DNA of 64,000 nucleotides from contig NC_092806.1 of the NCBI RefSeq assembly GCF_040954645.1, forward strand, positions 130,347,151 to 130,411,150, read 5' to 3'. Position 1 is the stretch's first letter. Each line of letters starts with the position of its first letter. Under the pieces are notes generated by a model. That model saw only the letters and a list, made by a program, of their open reading frames with translations, was not told the origin of the DNA and did no database searches. The position numbers and the translations under genes are program-made. Source of the DNA: Diabrotica undecimpunctata (Eukaryota; Arthropoda; Insecta; Coleoptera; Chrysomelidae). Shown in pieces: positions 44,864 through 56,759 of the stretch.

Positions 44864-45190
44864 AGGTATAGTCTATTAAAACATTCCTTTATAAAAGGTA
44901 TAATAATAAAAACCTTATCGGGCTACACGACAGAACGTTTTCGGAATAACTATTCCAACATCAGTGCTATCTGGATGTCCATGTTTGAAGTTACTAAATA
45001 TATGGGTACCCTTTAAATGTAGTTTGATCAACTTTGAGTTACATTTTTGATAACTATGATGTTTAAGTTACAAACGGATTTGATCACATGGCAACGCAAG
45101 ACTGCACTAGGGTTGCTAGCCCTTAGACAAAGTGTCTGTGAGGACTTGTTAATAGCAACTGATGTATACATTTTATTGAATAGGCACTCC
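44863..45190 (-). mobile_element. PLE 3'-terminal fragment, opposite orientation
   Basis: Non-coding. Minus strand carries CACTGATGTTGGAATA, TATTCCGAAAACGTTCTGTC (44925-44975). Extent to the right is a guess. Confidence 0.6.
44925..44975 (-). ncRNA. Hammerhead-like PLE terminus
   Basis: GCA, CTGATGT (one change from CUGANGA), stem II GGAATA/TATTCC, GAA, self-complementary AACGTT, C, TGT pairing with GCA by one G-U. Confidence 0.5.
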
Positions 45191-45399
45191 CAATAACTGA
45201 TATTACATTAGATTAGATATAAAAAGTTTAGATTAGATAAAAAAAGAAGGGGGTGGGTGTGTTTAGAGAGGTAGTGCTATGTTTTGAGTTAACTGAAGAG
45301 TTTACTGAGTTTACTGGTCTTCACAAGCACACATGACTAGATGAAGTGGTTTCTATATACGGTTTGTCAATGCCTTGGCTGCTCAAAGCTTTTATTGCT

Positions 45400-45840
45400 T
45401 GGGCTTGGGATATATAAAATCGAAAGCCTTATTTCATATTAATACTCATTAGTAGCTCTACTCATTAGTTCTCGAAGTGTATGAATATGAGCTATGGTAC
45501 TGAATCCACTTTTGAAGCCAGCTTGTTCTCTTGGCTAGGCAGCATCTAATGCGTTTGTGAATCTGTTGTTGATGATCTTTGTGAATTTCTTTTATACGAT
45601 TGGTAGTAGACTTATAGGTCTGTAGTTTTTGATATCCCCTTTGTTACCTTTCTTATGAATAAGAATTATGTTTGCTGTATTCCAGTGGTCTGGTATGCAT
45701 CTCGATCTTACGCAGTTAAGATATTCAAATAAAAATATTCGCATTGTGTGATTCAAAGATGTTTTACGTCTCAAATTTAGAAATTTACTGTGGCAAGCAG
45801 CCCGAAGGAAGATATAACCTACCAAACACTGCAACAGATA
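45400..45840 (-). pseudogene. LINE RT N-terminal fragment
   Basis: Minus strand: HWNTANIILIHKKGNKGDIK, NYRPISLLPIV with a stop, KKFTKIINNRFTNAL, then PREQAGFKSGFSTIAHIHTL. RT fingers only; catalytic palm absent. Confidence 0.8.
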
Positions 45841-45849
45841 TTGGATTCA

Positions 45850-46615
45850 GATTGGTCGAGCCCTTCAAAAATTTTAAAAGAACTTGACCACAGATAATTA
45901 GTACCTACATTATCTCAAGAGCTTCTTCATCGAAAAATTAATTTGGTTGGTACTTTGAAAAAAAAAATAAAAGAGAGACCCAACCGGAATTACAACCAAG
46001 CAAAACTAGACCTATACACTTCTCAATTTTTGCATTTCGGAAAGAAACCACCCTTGTATCCTACAGTGGAAAAAGAAATAAGACTGTCATATTACTTTCT
46101 ACGTAGCACGCTGATGATTCTGTAGTTGAGAAGTTAGGCAAACCAGAGATACTACTATTCTACAATGAAATTAAAGGGGGAATCGATGTAGTTGACCAAA
46201 TGTGCAACAATTACACTGTCTAAAGACGAACTAGACGGTGGCCATTGGTCGTATTGAATCACCTTATGAATATTGCAAGAATAAATTCGAATATTTTATT
46301 TAACACCACTACTTGCAATAAGGCCCTAAGTCTTAATATATTTCTATATGTTTCTATTTAGCGGTTTCTTTAATGACACCCCTCTTTCAACAGAAGGTAT
46401 ATCACAAAGCTATTTGTTGGCATCAAAAGTTACTTAGCTCCATATAAGAGTTCCGAAACTGAGACTCCAAAACTACCTAACAAAACAAAAAGAAGGTGTA
46501 TCCAGTGCGGTAGAAAAAAAATAGAGCAACTACAATAAAGTTCCAAAGATGCAGTAAACTATCATGTAAAGAGCATGTGATCAACACACACATTTGCTTA
46601 GAATGCCATTATTAT
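45850..46615 (+). pseudogene. piggyBac transposase, C-terminal half
   Basis: YTSQFLHFGKKPPLYPTVEK, VEKLGKPEILLFYNEIKGGI and DVVDQMCNNYTV with RRTRRWPLVVLNHLMNIARI (the piggyBac GGVDxxDQM block), then the Cys-rich finger CIQCGRKK...CSKLSCKEHV...HICLECHYYDN in shifting frames. The N-terminal half is missing. Stops after the transposase core and several frameshifts. Ends at the tandem repeat at 46616. Confidence 0.88.
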
Positions 46616-47212
46616 GATAATTTTTCGACTGTTCTAACAACCATTCAAATATCGTCATTTTGTGTCATGTGGAACAATTTTACCCAATCATGTCAACATT
46701 AGACTGATAATTGCATTCAGTGTAATTTCCAATCCCTATGACAACACGACCGAGTTTGACAACTTCATTCAAATAAATTTCAAAATGTCACGTTTCGGCA
46801 ATGAGAATGTTCAAAGTAAAAATTACTGGTCATGGCAATCAGAATTCTATAAAACCATACTTGAATCTCGATCAAGAACACCACAACAAGATTATAAATA
46901 TTATGCGTGGTAATAGATCTTCTATAGTAGAGAACAGCAACGAATCTAATGTTAACTTAAATTTTAATAATTGTACTTTCACTAACTGTACTTTTAATAA
47001 ATAAATGTTTCGTTATGATTTTTTTTTCGAAAAATTATCCGCCGAATATCCCTCGGACATTGATGAATGCCTATAATTTCATAACAAATTTCTCAAGGTC
47101 GTTGCTTGGTAACAGCACTCAGCCTTCGGCTTCGTGCTGTTACCAAGGAACGAGCTTTCGATTGTCATGAAATTATCTAGTCTGTTATTAATGTCCTAGG
47201 GATATTACTACT
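46616..47212 (+). repeat. Tandem unit 1 with fold-back end
   Basis: 597-bp unit. The first 420 bp carry overlapping short frames (46662-46913 and 46801-47004; the latter ends VNLNFNNCTFTNCTFNK). The last about 165 bp form a long hairpin: AATATCCCTCGGACATTGAT pairs with the inverted ATTAATGTCCTAGGGATATT, and in the middle CTTGGTAACAGCAC pairs with GTGCTGTTACCAAG around GCCTTCGGC. Not assigned to a family. Confidence 0.7.
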
Positions 47213-47820
47213 GATAATTTTTTGACTGTTCTAACAACCATTAAAATTTCGTCATTTTATGTCATGTGGAACAGTTTCACTAAATCATGTCAACAATAGA
47301 CTGATAATTGCATTCAGTGCAATTTTCAATCCCTATGACAACACGATCGAGTTTGACAACTTCATCCAAATAAATTTTAAAATGTCACGTTTCGGCAATG
47401 AGAATGTTCAAAGTAAAAATTACTGGCCATGGCAATCAGAATTCTATAAAACCATACTTGAATCTCGATCAAGAACACCACAACAAGATTATAAATATTA
47501 TGCGTGGTAATAGATCTTCTATAGTAGAGAACAGCAACGAATCAAATGTTAACTTAAATTTTAATAATTGTACTTTCACTAACTGTACTTTTAATAAATA
47601 AATGTTTCGTTATCTTGAGTTATGATTTTTTTTTTGAAAAATTATTCGCCGAATATCCCTCGGACATTGATGAATGCCTCATAATTGTATGACAAATTTC
47701 TCAAGCTCGTTGCTTGGTAACAGCACTCAGCCTTCGGCTTCGTGCTGTTACCAAGGAACGAGCTTTCGATTGTCATGAAATTATCTCGTCTGTTATCAAT
47801 GTCCTAGGGATATAACTACT
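47213..47820 (+). repeat. Tandem unit 2 with fold-back end
   Basis: Near-identical second copy, with a few substitutions and one small insertion (TTATCTTGAGTTATG). Short frames (47259-47510, 47398-47601) and the hairpin (47651-47814) are kept. Confidence 0.7.
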
Positions 47821-48229
47821 GAAAATCAAACAGAAAGTGCTTAAAATGAATTTCCTCTTTGTATCTTTTTATGTTCATCTAAGAATTCTTTTTAATTTTT
47901 GTATTTTATTCTTTATTAGGTATATTTTTTACATAAAATATGTATTTATTTATTCCTATGTGTTTTTTCTTCTTTCATTATTTGTTGGCTCACATCCTTG
48001 TGCATCTGCCAGTTCATTTGGTACTCCTATGTATTTAAGAAATGTAGAGTGTTAACTTAAATACCTCCATATTTTTGTCTGGCGTACAAAGTAACCCAAG
48101 CGACCATTTGTGTAAAAAATATTCTAGCGACCACTTAATTTAACAAATGTCTATGTTAAGAATATTCATGAGGAATTACGTTAAAAGTAATTACTATTTA
48201 AATGGGAATAAGCCACAATTAAAGGTTAA
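47821..48229. other. AT-rich spacer, nothing recognised
   Basis: A 72-codon hydrophobic frame at 47837-48055 looks like T-rich chance. Confidence 0.55.
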
Positions 48230-48235
48230 AGTAAG

Positions 48236-48285
48236 TTTATTGACGTTTAAATTTCCACTTCGGAAATCGTTCTCAAAATACAAAC
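48236..48285 (-). ncRNA. Hammerhead-like PLE terminus
   Basis: TTGAGAAC, stem II ATTTCC/GGAAAT, then TAAAC in place of GAAAC, ACGT, C. The GAAA motif is mutated, so activity is not expected; compare the sister copy at 28357-28405. Confidence 0.45.
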
Positions 48286-48932
48286 ATTAGTAAATTAAAC
48301 AATGTTTGTTTTTTGTTACTTGGTAGAAAAATCTTCTAATAATTTAATTTTATCTAACTCATTTAAATTGATAATTCAGACATACATTATACGTTTTAAA
48401 GTAGACTACTTTAAAATGATATTGCCAATATTATTGAGTTGCGTTCCTGGGACGACTTTATTACTTGTAAGATAGTTCATTCGATTACATGAAATCAACT
48501 TTAACTTAAGAATATCCGTCAGAAAAAATCATAGCATGTAATTTGTCTTTAAAAAGACCATCACATGCCATGATGACAGTAAAATTCTCCTGTTAGTGAT
48601 TCGATAGTAAATTGTGAGGGAAAAACCAGAAAAAAACCTCTATCCCGACATGGCAAGTCTTTGGTATGTATGGCAAGTATCCTCGATATGTTACTGACTT
48701 ACTAATACTGGTATTTTCCTTTTAATAACTTCCTCTTTAATATAGGTAACCAGATCTTACTACATTCTGCCGAGGAATTTGTGACACAATTGGTCTCATT
48801 AAGCATAATTAGAGCTGCTTCTTTGATTTTTCTCTTTTTACCATCCGTTTCTTTTATGACTATCCTTGAATTATTCTATTGAACCCTATGATCCTTATCC
48901 GATGCGTGTTTAGATATTTGAGATCTATCATA

Positions 48933-49304
48933 TTATCTATTTTTAATATAAGATTGACGTTCATTTATTCTAAAATTTAGTGGCCTTGATGTTTCACTTA
49001 AATAAAATTGATTGCATTCACAAGGTATTTTATAAATACAGTTATTTGTCTTTTCTTGTTTGTTGTTAGGTTTGGTTTTAGACAAAATATATCTCAATGT
49101 GTTTGTTGGTTTGAATGTTGTTGAAATGTTGAATTTAATTCCTATCCTTTTAAGTTTTTCTGATAATCCTATTATGTATGGTATTGTTATTTTTCTCATA
49201 TTATTCCTTGTGTATGCTGTAGCTTCTATTCGGTCGATTGTTGAAAATTGCTTATTTATAAACGATAAAGGATAATAATTTTTTAATAAAACAGATGTTA
49301 ACAA
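48933..49304 (-). pseudogene. PLE linker and GIY-YIG remnant
   Basis: NNMRKITIPYIIGLSEKLKR, GIKFNISTTFKPTNTLRYIL, SKTKPNNKQEKTNN then CIYKIPCECNQFYLSETSRP (GIY-YIG core, with the expected YIGxT decayed to YLSET) and LNFRINERQSYIK. The rest of the endonuclease is lost downstream. Confidence 0.85.
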
Positions 49305-49860
49305 TTTTCGCTCTATCGTATAAGAATTTAATGATTCCGTTTTTAATACTAATGTTATGATTTAATTTGAAGTTTAAATATCTGTTGGTGTGTGTTGGTA
49401 TTCTATACACCTGAGTCTCATATCCAGTATCGTTCTTACAGTTTAAAACATCCAGGAAAGGTAGTGTGTTATTATATTCCTTTTTTATGGTAAATGTTAT
49501 TATCTCTTCTTTATCGTTATCATTCAGGAATGTGTCCAATAACTCTGATCCTTGAGGCCATACTGAGAATAAGTTATGTACATATCTCCACCATACTGTG
49601 GGTTTTAAATTTTGTTTAGAAATAGTATTTGTTTTAAAATCTTCCATAAATATATCGGTTAATATTGGAAATAAACTAGAGCTCATTGCTAGACTAAAAT
49701 TTTGTTTATAGAATTCATTATTTAGTTGAAAATATGTATTGTCAGTACATAATGTTAATAACTCCATTAAAGCTGATATGTTTAGTCCTGTTCTAGTTGC
49801 CAATGTATCAACACTCTCTAATTTTGTCTTGACTATATTTAAAGTCCTATCTAATGGCAC
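49252..49860 (-). pseudogene. PLE reverse transcriptase palm
   Basis: MPLDRTLNIVKTKLESVDTL, ALMELLTLCTDNTYFQLNNE, FSLAMSSSLFPILTDIFMED, KPTVWWRYVHNLFSVWPQG (YVDD-equivalent box reads RYVHN, so the catalytic Asps are lost), LPFLDVL and YRIPTHTNRYLNFKLNHN. Typical PLE order. Inactive through the palm mutation and frameshifts. Confidence 0.88.
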
Positions 49861-49889
49861 ATTCGTAAATAAACTATTTATGTTAAAAC

Positions 49890-50465
49890 TTACGTCAAAA
49901 TATTATTTGAATTAAATTCAATATTTGATAATTTATTTAAAAAATGTTGTGTATTTTTTATAAATGTGTCATTTTTATTTGCAAGTGGTTGTATAATATT
50001 TAATAAAAATTTTGATAGTTCACTACAGGAAGAATTCATGGTACTACATGGTATATTCGTTTTATGAACTTTCGGTACTCCATAAAAATGAGGGGTCTTA
50101 CTGTAACGAGGTGTAATTAATCTACTTTGATAACTTGTTAAACAATCTTGAAACTTGAATAAAGTTCTATATATTCTGTTTTCCAAAGGCTTTATTATAT
50201 CCTTTGTTAATTTTGTATAAGGTCTGTTTATTATTAGATCTTTAATTTTGTTTTCATATTGAATTTTATCCATTATCACAGTTGCATTTCCCTTGTCCGC
50301 TGGAAGGATGATTATGGAGTCGTCATTTTTTAAAGTTCTTATAGCCTTTAGTTCCTCTTTGCTTTTGTTTTGTTCAATTTTAATAGACTTTTCCAATTCA
50401 AGTTTACATAATACTCTGTATTCTTCCGTTTCATGGGTTGGTAAACATTGGGATATTTTCTCCAC
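49890..50465 (-). pseudogene. PLE reverse transcriptase N-terminus
   Basis: LKAIRTLKNDDSIIILPADK, GNATVIMDKIQYENKIKDLI, SRLITPRYSKTPHFYGVPKV, HKTNIPCSTMNSSCSELSKF and LLNIIQPLANK, the conserved PLE fingers (LPADKG and the PxFYGLPKxHK block). Continues out of frame into the palm at 49860. Confidence 0.9.
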
Positions 50466-50480
50466 GTTAAAAGGACATCA

Positions 50481-50599
50481 AAACAGAAATAAATAAATTA
50501 AACCAATTAAAAACAAATCAAGAGTCGTTAAACATAGATAAGAAAAATGAATACAAAAACAAGATGGATAAACATTGTTAGAACAGGATAAGGTCACTT
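50481..50599. other. Spacer
   Basis: Short A-rich stretch between PLE and RTE copies. Confidence 0.5.
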
Positions 50600-51395
50600 A
50601 GAAATCTGGGTTTATTATGATGGTGGTAATGCAACTTACAGATACAGATATTAACAAATCGCATAACAGAAGTCAGCAACAGATACGGACTAGCTCTTAA
50701 CATAAAGAAAACCAAATTTATGACAATTAGTGAAAAACCAATACTAAACGCTCAACTTACAATCAACCAACAGAATATCGAAAGAGTCGAGCAATATACA
50801 TATCTAGGCACCAATTTAAATAGCCAATGGGACCACTCAACAGAAATTAAACAGCGAATAATAAAAGCAAAAGCAGCATTCGTTAGAATGAGAACCATTT
50901 TCAACAGTCGAGACATATCATTAAAAACAAAATGCCGTCTATTGAACTGCTACATATTCACAGTTCTGCTCTACGGAATGGAAGCATGGACACTGACTGT
51001 TGCATCTATGAATCGGCTCGAAGCTTTCGAAATGTGGTGTTATAGGCGCATCTTACGTATATCCTGGGTTGACAGAGTTACTAATGTGGAGGTCCTGCGT
51101 AGAATGGGGAAAGAATGTGAAATTCTCATGACCGTCAAAACTAAAAAGTTGGAATATCTAGGACATATAATGAGAAATCAAGAACGTTACGGCCTTTTCC
51201 AGCTGATTCTCCAAGGGAAAGTAAAGGGTAAGAGAGAACCGGGAAGAAGACGCATTTCCTGGCTTCAAAATTTACGAAAGTGGTATAACACGACTACCAC
51301 TGAACTGTTCCGCGCTGCAATAAATAAAGTAAAGATACCCGTGATGATCGCCAACATCCGGAACGAATAGGCACTTTAAGAAGAAGAATACAACT
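50600..51395 (+). mobile_element. RTE LINE 3' fragment
   Basis: 5'-truncated copy of the family inserted at 41723-42487. Main frame 50720-51370: YTYLGTNLNSQWDHSTEIKQ, TVLLYGMEAWTLTVASMNRL, EMWCYRRILRISWVDRVTN, KKLEYLGHIMRNQERYGL, GRRRISWLQNLRKWYNTT and MIANIRNE, ending in a GAAGAAGAAT-type tail. Palm missing; no stops in the visible part. Confidence 0.92.
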
Positions 51396-51979
51396 TAAGT
51401 AATATTATAATAATAATAAAAAGACGTATAGCGTACGCAATAATGAATTAATTTGCTTTTTAGGAATCAAAAATCATGTAGAGACACAAATACTTTAAAA
51501 AGTGTTCATTTACTTACATATTTTATTAGTCATTTTGATTCTTGTAGTTCAGTTTTGATCACTAACTAATTTCTTGAACTCTTTTACGTATTGAAATGTA
51601 AGGTTTAATCTCAGTTTATCTGCAATGTTTTGTAGTACAAAAACGACTGAATTTATTATTACCTAACTTTTTATTATATTTTTAGGGAGATGAGTATTGA
51701 TATGATATTGTATACTAATTATTATCGGTAAAAAATATACTTAACAATTGTAGTTTTTCTGATTTGATAAGCTAGTCCCTAAGTGGTGTAGATGTAATCT
51801 ACTTGCAAGTTTATTATTGTCTTACTGCTAATACAGATAATTGGAAGTATATACTTCTCATTAATTCTTTTATAAATAATGAATTAAAGGAAATATATAT
51901 TCCAAGAGCTAATTAATATTAATTAAATATTAAATTTTGGAAGTTTATTTATCGAGTAAAATTTAAAGGCTTTTGCTGT
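51396..51979. other. AT-rich spacer, nothing recognised
   Basis: No frame or repeat end. Confidence 0.55.
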
Positions 51980-51987
51980 TTAATAAA
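51980..51987. repeat. hAT target duplication TTAATAAA, left
   Basis: Identical to 53970-53977. Confidence 0.88.
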
Positions 51988-53969
51988 TAAAGCTCGGATT
52001 ATAGGCAAATTGCCTTTTTTGCCTATTTTGCCTCTTATAATTTTTTTTTGCACTTTTTGCCTTTTTTCGTAAATGCCGCCTATTTGTGCCTTTTTTAAAA
52101 TTTCATGGTAGCTACTACCCATGATATTATTCTATTACTAAACCATAAAATATCAATGGTTTGTTTATCTCTCCTGGTCTGGTTTGTATTATTTCTCTAG
52201 GAGATGGAGCATTTTGTAAACCATGCGGCAAATCGGTAAGTTTTATTTTTTCTCTTTTTTTCTCGTCCCACAACATAACTAAATTCTAAAGCGGTTTTAG
52301 AATTCTAATTATTTTTTTTTTAAATTCTCAGATTTCAAGTAGAAAAAAGTACTTTATTGACCAGCATTGTGGAACCCCACTTCAAAAACGTAATTTGGAA
52401 AAACTAAATTCCTCTAAGTTAGCCCAAATATCTCTGCGGGATAGTTTAAGCAGTTCAAAAAAAAAGGAGGAAGACGCATTTAAATTTGATTTATGCCAGA
52501 TGATGATTGCATCCAACATTCCTCTATATAAAGTTAATAACCCTAGTTTTAAATGCTTTTTCGAAAAATATCTTAATAAATCCTTACCGGACGAGAGTAT
52601 GACTGTTGAGAAAACATACTGTGGAAAAACGTTATGTTTAATGTATTTCAAAAATTAAGCGGGAGTTAGAGGGCAATTTTTTGTATATTATCGTGGATGA
52701 ACAGACAGATGTATGCGGCAGGTATATAGCTAATTTAATGATTGGAATTTTGAACGAAAACTTTGCGAGAAAACCTTATTTAGTTGCCGTTAAAGAATTG
52801 GAAAAACAAACAATTTAACAATAAGTCGATTTATACAAGATAGTTTAACAAACCTCTTTTTACCCAACGCTATACCAGTGAATAAAATAGTTTTAATGCT
52901 TTCAGATGCTTCGGCATATATGTTAAAAGCTGCTGTTAATTTAAAGAATTTTTATCCTAATTTAATCCATTGCACTTGTGTAGCCCACGGGGTAAATAGA
53001 ATTGCTGAAGAAATAAGAAATCTGTTTCCGTTGGTAAATAATTTTATAAATTTTATGAAAAAAGTTTTTGTAAAGGCTCCGTTGAGGGTGCAAATATATA
53101 AAGAAAGACTTCCCGGTGTCCCTTTGCCACCTAAACCAGTAATTACAAGGTGGGGAACCTGGCTCGAAGCAGTTTTTTTTTACTTTGAACACTGCAATGA
53201 AATAGAATTAGTTATGTCAGAATTTGATGATGATATTTCCGAAGCCATTCGAGAAGCAAAAAAAATATTAAAAAATCCCAAATTGAAACAGGAACTCGCT
53301 TATATCAATGACAATTATAAATTAATAGTTACCACAATTACCTTATTAGCAAAACAAGAGATAAATTTATGTGAGTCAGTAAAATTAATAGATAATTTAA
53401 AGACGAAAATTAAATCGGCACCTGGAAGTAACGGTCAATTAATTTAAATAAAAAATGAAATATGTTTTCGACAAGAATGAAGGTTTTTCGTTCTTATCTA
53501 ATGTTGCTAAAGTTTTGAATGGGACATTTTCCGAGGAATTTCAAATTATGCCAGATTTATTATCCGCTCTGAAATATGCTCCAATTACATCTGTCGATGT
53601 CGAACGTTCGTTTTTAATGTACAAATTAATTTTAAGTGATCGAAGACATAGTTTTAAGACCGAAAATATTGAAAAACATTTAGTTGTTTCTATTAATGAT
53701 AAAATTTTAAGTGGTTACAATGTTTAATTATTAATTTACAGTTATTTAGTTACTAGTTTATTTATACTAATGTTATGATTATGATGTGTAAATATACCTG
53801 CCTTAAGTTAATATTACGTTAATTCACTTTGTACAATAAATAATAAGTTATATTCCTTTATTGCCTATATTTTGCCTAAAAGTTAATATTCCTGCCTTTT
53901 TTAATAAAAATCTTTGCCTATATAGGCGCCTTTTTCTTCAATTTTTGTTGCCTATAAATCCGAGCTTTA
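51988..53969 (+). mobile_element. hAT transposon, 1982 bp, with TIRs and 8-bp TSD
   Basis: TIRs TAAAGCTCGGATTATAGGCA (left) and, inverted, TAAAGCTCGGATTTATAGGC (right). Subterminal regions carry repeated TTTTGCC/GGCAAA motifs on both sides. Perfect 8-bp duplications. The internal gene (52202-53727) is a damaged hAT transposase with a possible intron. Length is normal for a compact hAT. Confidence 0.93.
52202..53727 (+). pseudogene. hAT transposase, CGGBP1-like finger type
   Basis: GDGAFCKPCGKS (first half of a C2H2/BED-type finger), a GTAAGT...TCTCAG intron (about 52234-52331) joining in phase to ISSRKKYFIDQHCGTPLQKR (His and Cys of the finger). Then LYIIVDEQTDVCGRYIANLM (first catalytic Asp, out of frame near 52690), MLSDASAYMLKAAVNLK, LIHCTCVAHGVNRIAEEIRN, PVITRWGTWLEAVFFYFEHC (RW signature) and the dimerisation tail VDVERSFLMYKLILSDRRHS. 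CGGBP1-type proteins derive from this hAT class. Two or three frameshifts; inactive. Confidence 0.88.
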
Positions 53970-53977
53970 TTAATAAA
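53970..53977. repeat. hAT target duplication TTAATAAA, right
   Basis: Pairs with 51980-51987. Confidence 0.88.
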
Positions 53978-54639
53978 GTACCTTAACGTTGCTTATGACT
54001 GGTTATGCCATTTAGTGCTGCTGGTTTCAAATGCGGCGACGAGAATTTCTCGGAATAATAGGAGAATAACACCATTACAATATTATTACTTATATAAAGA
54101 TTATTTTAACTTTAAAACCATTATCCAATTTTAGCATACGGCTCAGGCTCACACTCCCTTTTTTTATTTGTTTTAAAAATACAATCTGTTACATACAAAC
54201 AAGTAACACTAAGTATTTTTGTTGAACCAACATTATGTTAGCAAGAATCTTAGTCCAATGATTATTAACTCCTAGTGAGTTTATTCCTAATAACTAAAAC
54301 TAAGTCTAGACACCTATTTTTTAAATTGTAAGTCACGAAGAGTTCTAATGTTTAATTTTTTAGGTATGTGGAGTTGTCCAATAAATTTACTGCTAACTCG
54401 TTGAAGTGTTTTTCCAATCATTTAACCCTTGACTGCATAATTTTTTATTTTTCGTTTGCAGACTGGATTTTCGTTATTTTTACGAAAAAAACAAACAAAC
54501 AAAATTCTGAAAAACTATTTTTTTTTATTTTGGAAAAGTATAAGTGTTGTTTGAACAAAATTATGCAAATAAGGATATACTTAAAACAATATTTAGGAAA
54601 AATGAAAATTTTTAAAACAGTGCTTCGTTTTAGTGAAGC
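53978..54639. other. AT-rich spacer
   Basis: Nothing recognised; a 91-codon frame at 54368-54643 has no motif and overlaps the end of the piggyBac remnant. Confidence 0.5.
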
Positions 54640-56259
54640 ATAGTTCTACACCACACTTTTCGCACAACACATGTATATAGCCATTGCAATGTGAAAATTT
54701 GCACCTTATTTACTTTTCGGACCATACAGGCCAATGGTGAATTCCATCCATTCGAACATCCTTTACTGGCATAACCTGTACTAGGCCTTTTCTCTTCTTT
54801 ATTTGCAGCGCCTTCTCAGTTTCACTTGCTGAAGATCTTCCCCTTTTGCAACGGTGAATCGCTCTCCTGTCCTGCATAATTCTTCTGCCAGTTGTGTTCT
54901 AAACTAAGCGTGTATGACTTTGGGCTTCACGCAAGTTCCATATTCAGCTGAATTCTTGTAAAGAATGCAACTGTTAGCAACGGCTAGATCTAGTAGATGG
55001 TAAAATATTCTACAATATCATTTTTTACTCCTTAGAACAATTCTATTCTGTCATATATTGCTGTCCATCCAATCAACACCGCCCATAAGACGGTTATATT
55101 CTTGTACAAGATATGGACAACTTACTTCTTTTGTTCTATTTTTTTTTTCTTGCCATTTTAGGAACTTCGCCAGCGAAAGTCCGTGTCTTACCTACTTGTT
55201 ATCTTTTCACACTAAGTTACTTATTTACACACCATTTTAAGTACCAACAAACCTGCACTCGTTGTGTTGTTCCTTCCTCGTTGTTCCCATTTTTCATAGT
55301 CTTTTCATTCGGAAGCTTACAATTTGGAATCCTATTCCTTCTTACGGTTTCTTAACTGTAAATACCTTGTTTGGAAAGATATAATTAAAATATATTCCTA
55401 GGAATAATTATATCTAATCTCGCCATAACATTTGCAGTTGCTCCGAGGTCAGGTTCAAAAGCAGGTCTCGTTTTTTGATCATTCTCCTGTCCTGTATATA
55501 ATTCTATATAATATACTAATTTTATAAACTCTATCGTAGTTTGGATTGTCACGGGATAAGGCATTCTCGTTATTATTGAAATGTAAAAATTGTCTGATTT
55601 TTTCGTACCTGTTGACTGACATAGCACTTTTTGTTCTCAAAGCCAATTTCTTCTCACCAATATGCAGGTGTATTGGACAAATGAACAAGGGACATATATA
55701 TTGTAATTCCAATAAACTGCTTTATATTACTTCGTGTAATATTTAATGGTTTGTTGGGATTCTGCTGCATGGCATATACATTTGACCCCTCCACAATTTT
55801 GTCTATAAGGCTATCTGTAAAGAATAAATTAAAATATTCATAGGGACTTTCTAGTTGTAGAATATGATTTGGAAGACTCTGATTTCTTCTAAATTGCTGT
55901 TGCTGTTCGGATAAGTTCAAATTTTTTTTCTTCTGGTACATTTGATCTGGTATTTTTGATCACAAATTGATTGTAAAATAAATATACCTTTGCCCTTGGA
56001 GTAAACTACAGTTTCTGGAAGGTTCTCCTCTACAGTGCTATTAACTATATTAGTGTCTACAACATTCTCATCCATTTCATTCACTGGTTCAGAATCCTCA
56101 TTATCAGACTTATCATATGTACCAACTTGAGAAATCTGGATTGACAATATCATCATCATCATCATCATCATCATCAAACCCATCTCCGCTATCCCAAAAC
56201 CTATCTAATATATCGGCAAGTTCCTTGTCAGTCAGCAGTCTTTTATCTTTTCAACTCAT
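54640..56259 (-). pseudogene. piggyBac-like transposase, degenerate
   Basis: From ATG at 56259 reading left: LLTDKELADILDRFWDSGDG, an Asp run from (ATC)n, SPYEYFNLFFTDSLIDKIVE, NPNKPLNITRSNIKQFIGIT, SMSVNRYEKIRQFLHF (as SAMSVNRYEKIRQFLHF), ARPAFEPDLGATANVMARLD, then CPYLVQEYNRLMGGVDWMDS (piggyBac GGVD core) and IFYHLLDLAVANSCILYKNS. A TGA at codon 3, several frameshifts and an internal gap near 55390 disable it. Distinct family from 45850-46615. TTAA ends not located. Confidence 0.88.
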
Positions 56260-56719
56260 GATGTTTTACCTAAATGATAAAATTTACTAGATATATATGA
56301 TGTTGTTTGTAAACAACAACAACAAAAACCATCATTATGAGAAAAATATGCGCAGTATTGTATACCACAAGAAATCATGCATCTTACTTCCCATATTAAT
56401 AACACGTAAAATATATTTACTCAAATTACTTTGGTAAAACTAACAAAAACAATCTGAAGCACGTGTCAGTGTCTGATCGTGTACACTACCTAACTAAAAA
56501 GGCACAATACTGGTAACCAACAACATCTATGATTGTTTAGTCTATTTACGCTGATTAATACTGCATTGTTAGTGAACAACGTCGTTAACAACGTGTTAGT
56601 CAACAACGCAAGTCATGCACAAACTGATTCATCTTTATCTGCTATTAAAATAAATGTTTATTTTTAGTATGTTGTTTTTAAACAACATGATGCAGTGGAG
56701 GTTTAGAATATGTATCACT
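56260..56719. other. Spacer upstream of piggyBac
   Basis: AT-rich, with several AACAACGT/GTTGTT inverted pairs between 56310 and 56690; not assigned. Confidence 0.4.
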
Positions 56720-56759
56720 GGTTTTAACGATCATTTGTTTCACCGTTTCGATCTTTAAG

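Larger units (their letters stand above)
48230..50480 (-). mobile_element. Penelope-like element (most complete copy)
   Basis: Contains the RT N-terminus and fingers (50465-49890), RT palm (49860-49252), C-terminal linker and GIY-YIG start (49304-48933), then about 700 bp of 3' UTR ending in a hammerhead-like motif at 48236-48285. Frameshifts at about 49880 and 49280. No long terminal repeat seen. Confidence 0.9.

Noticed and set aside
47837..48055. 72-aa hydrophobic ORF as a membrane peptide
   Set aside because: T-rich composition gives Phe/Leu/Ile by chance; no conservation or context.
54368..54643. 91-aa plus-strand ORF
   Set aside because: No recognisable motif, A/T-driven composition, and overlaps the piggyBac remnant.
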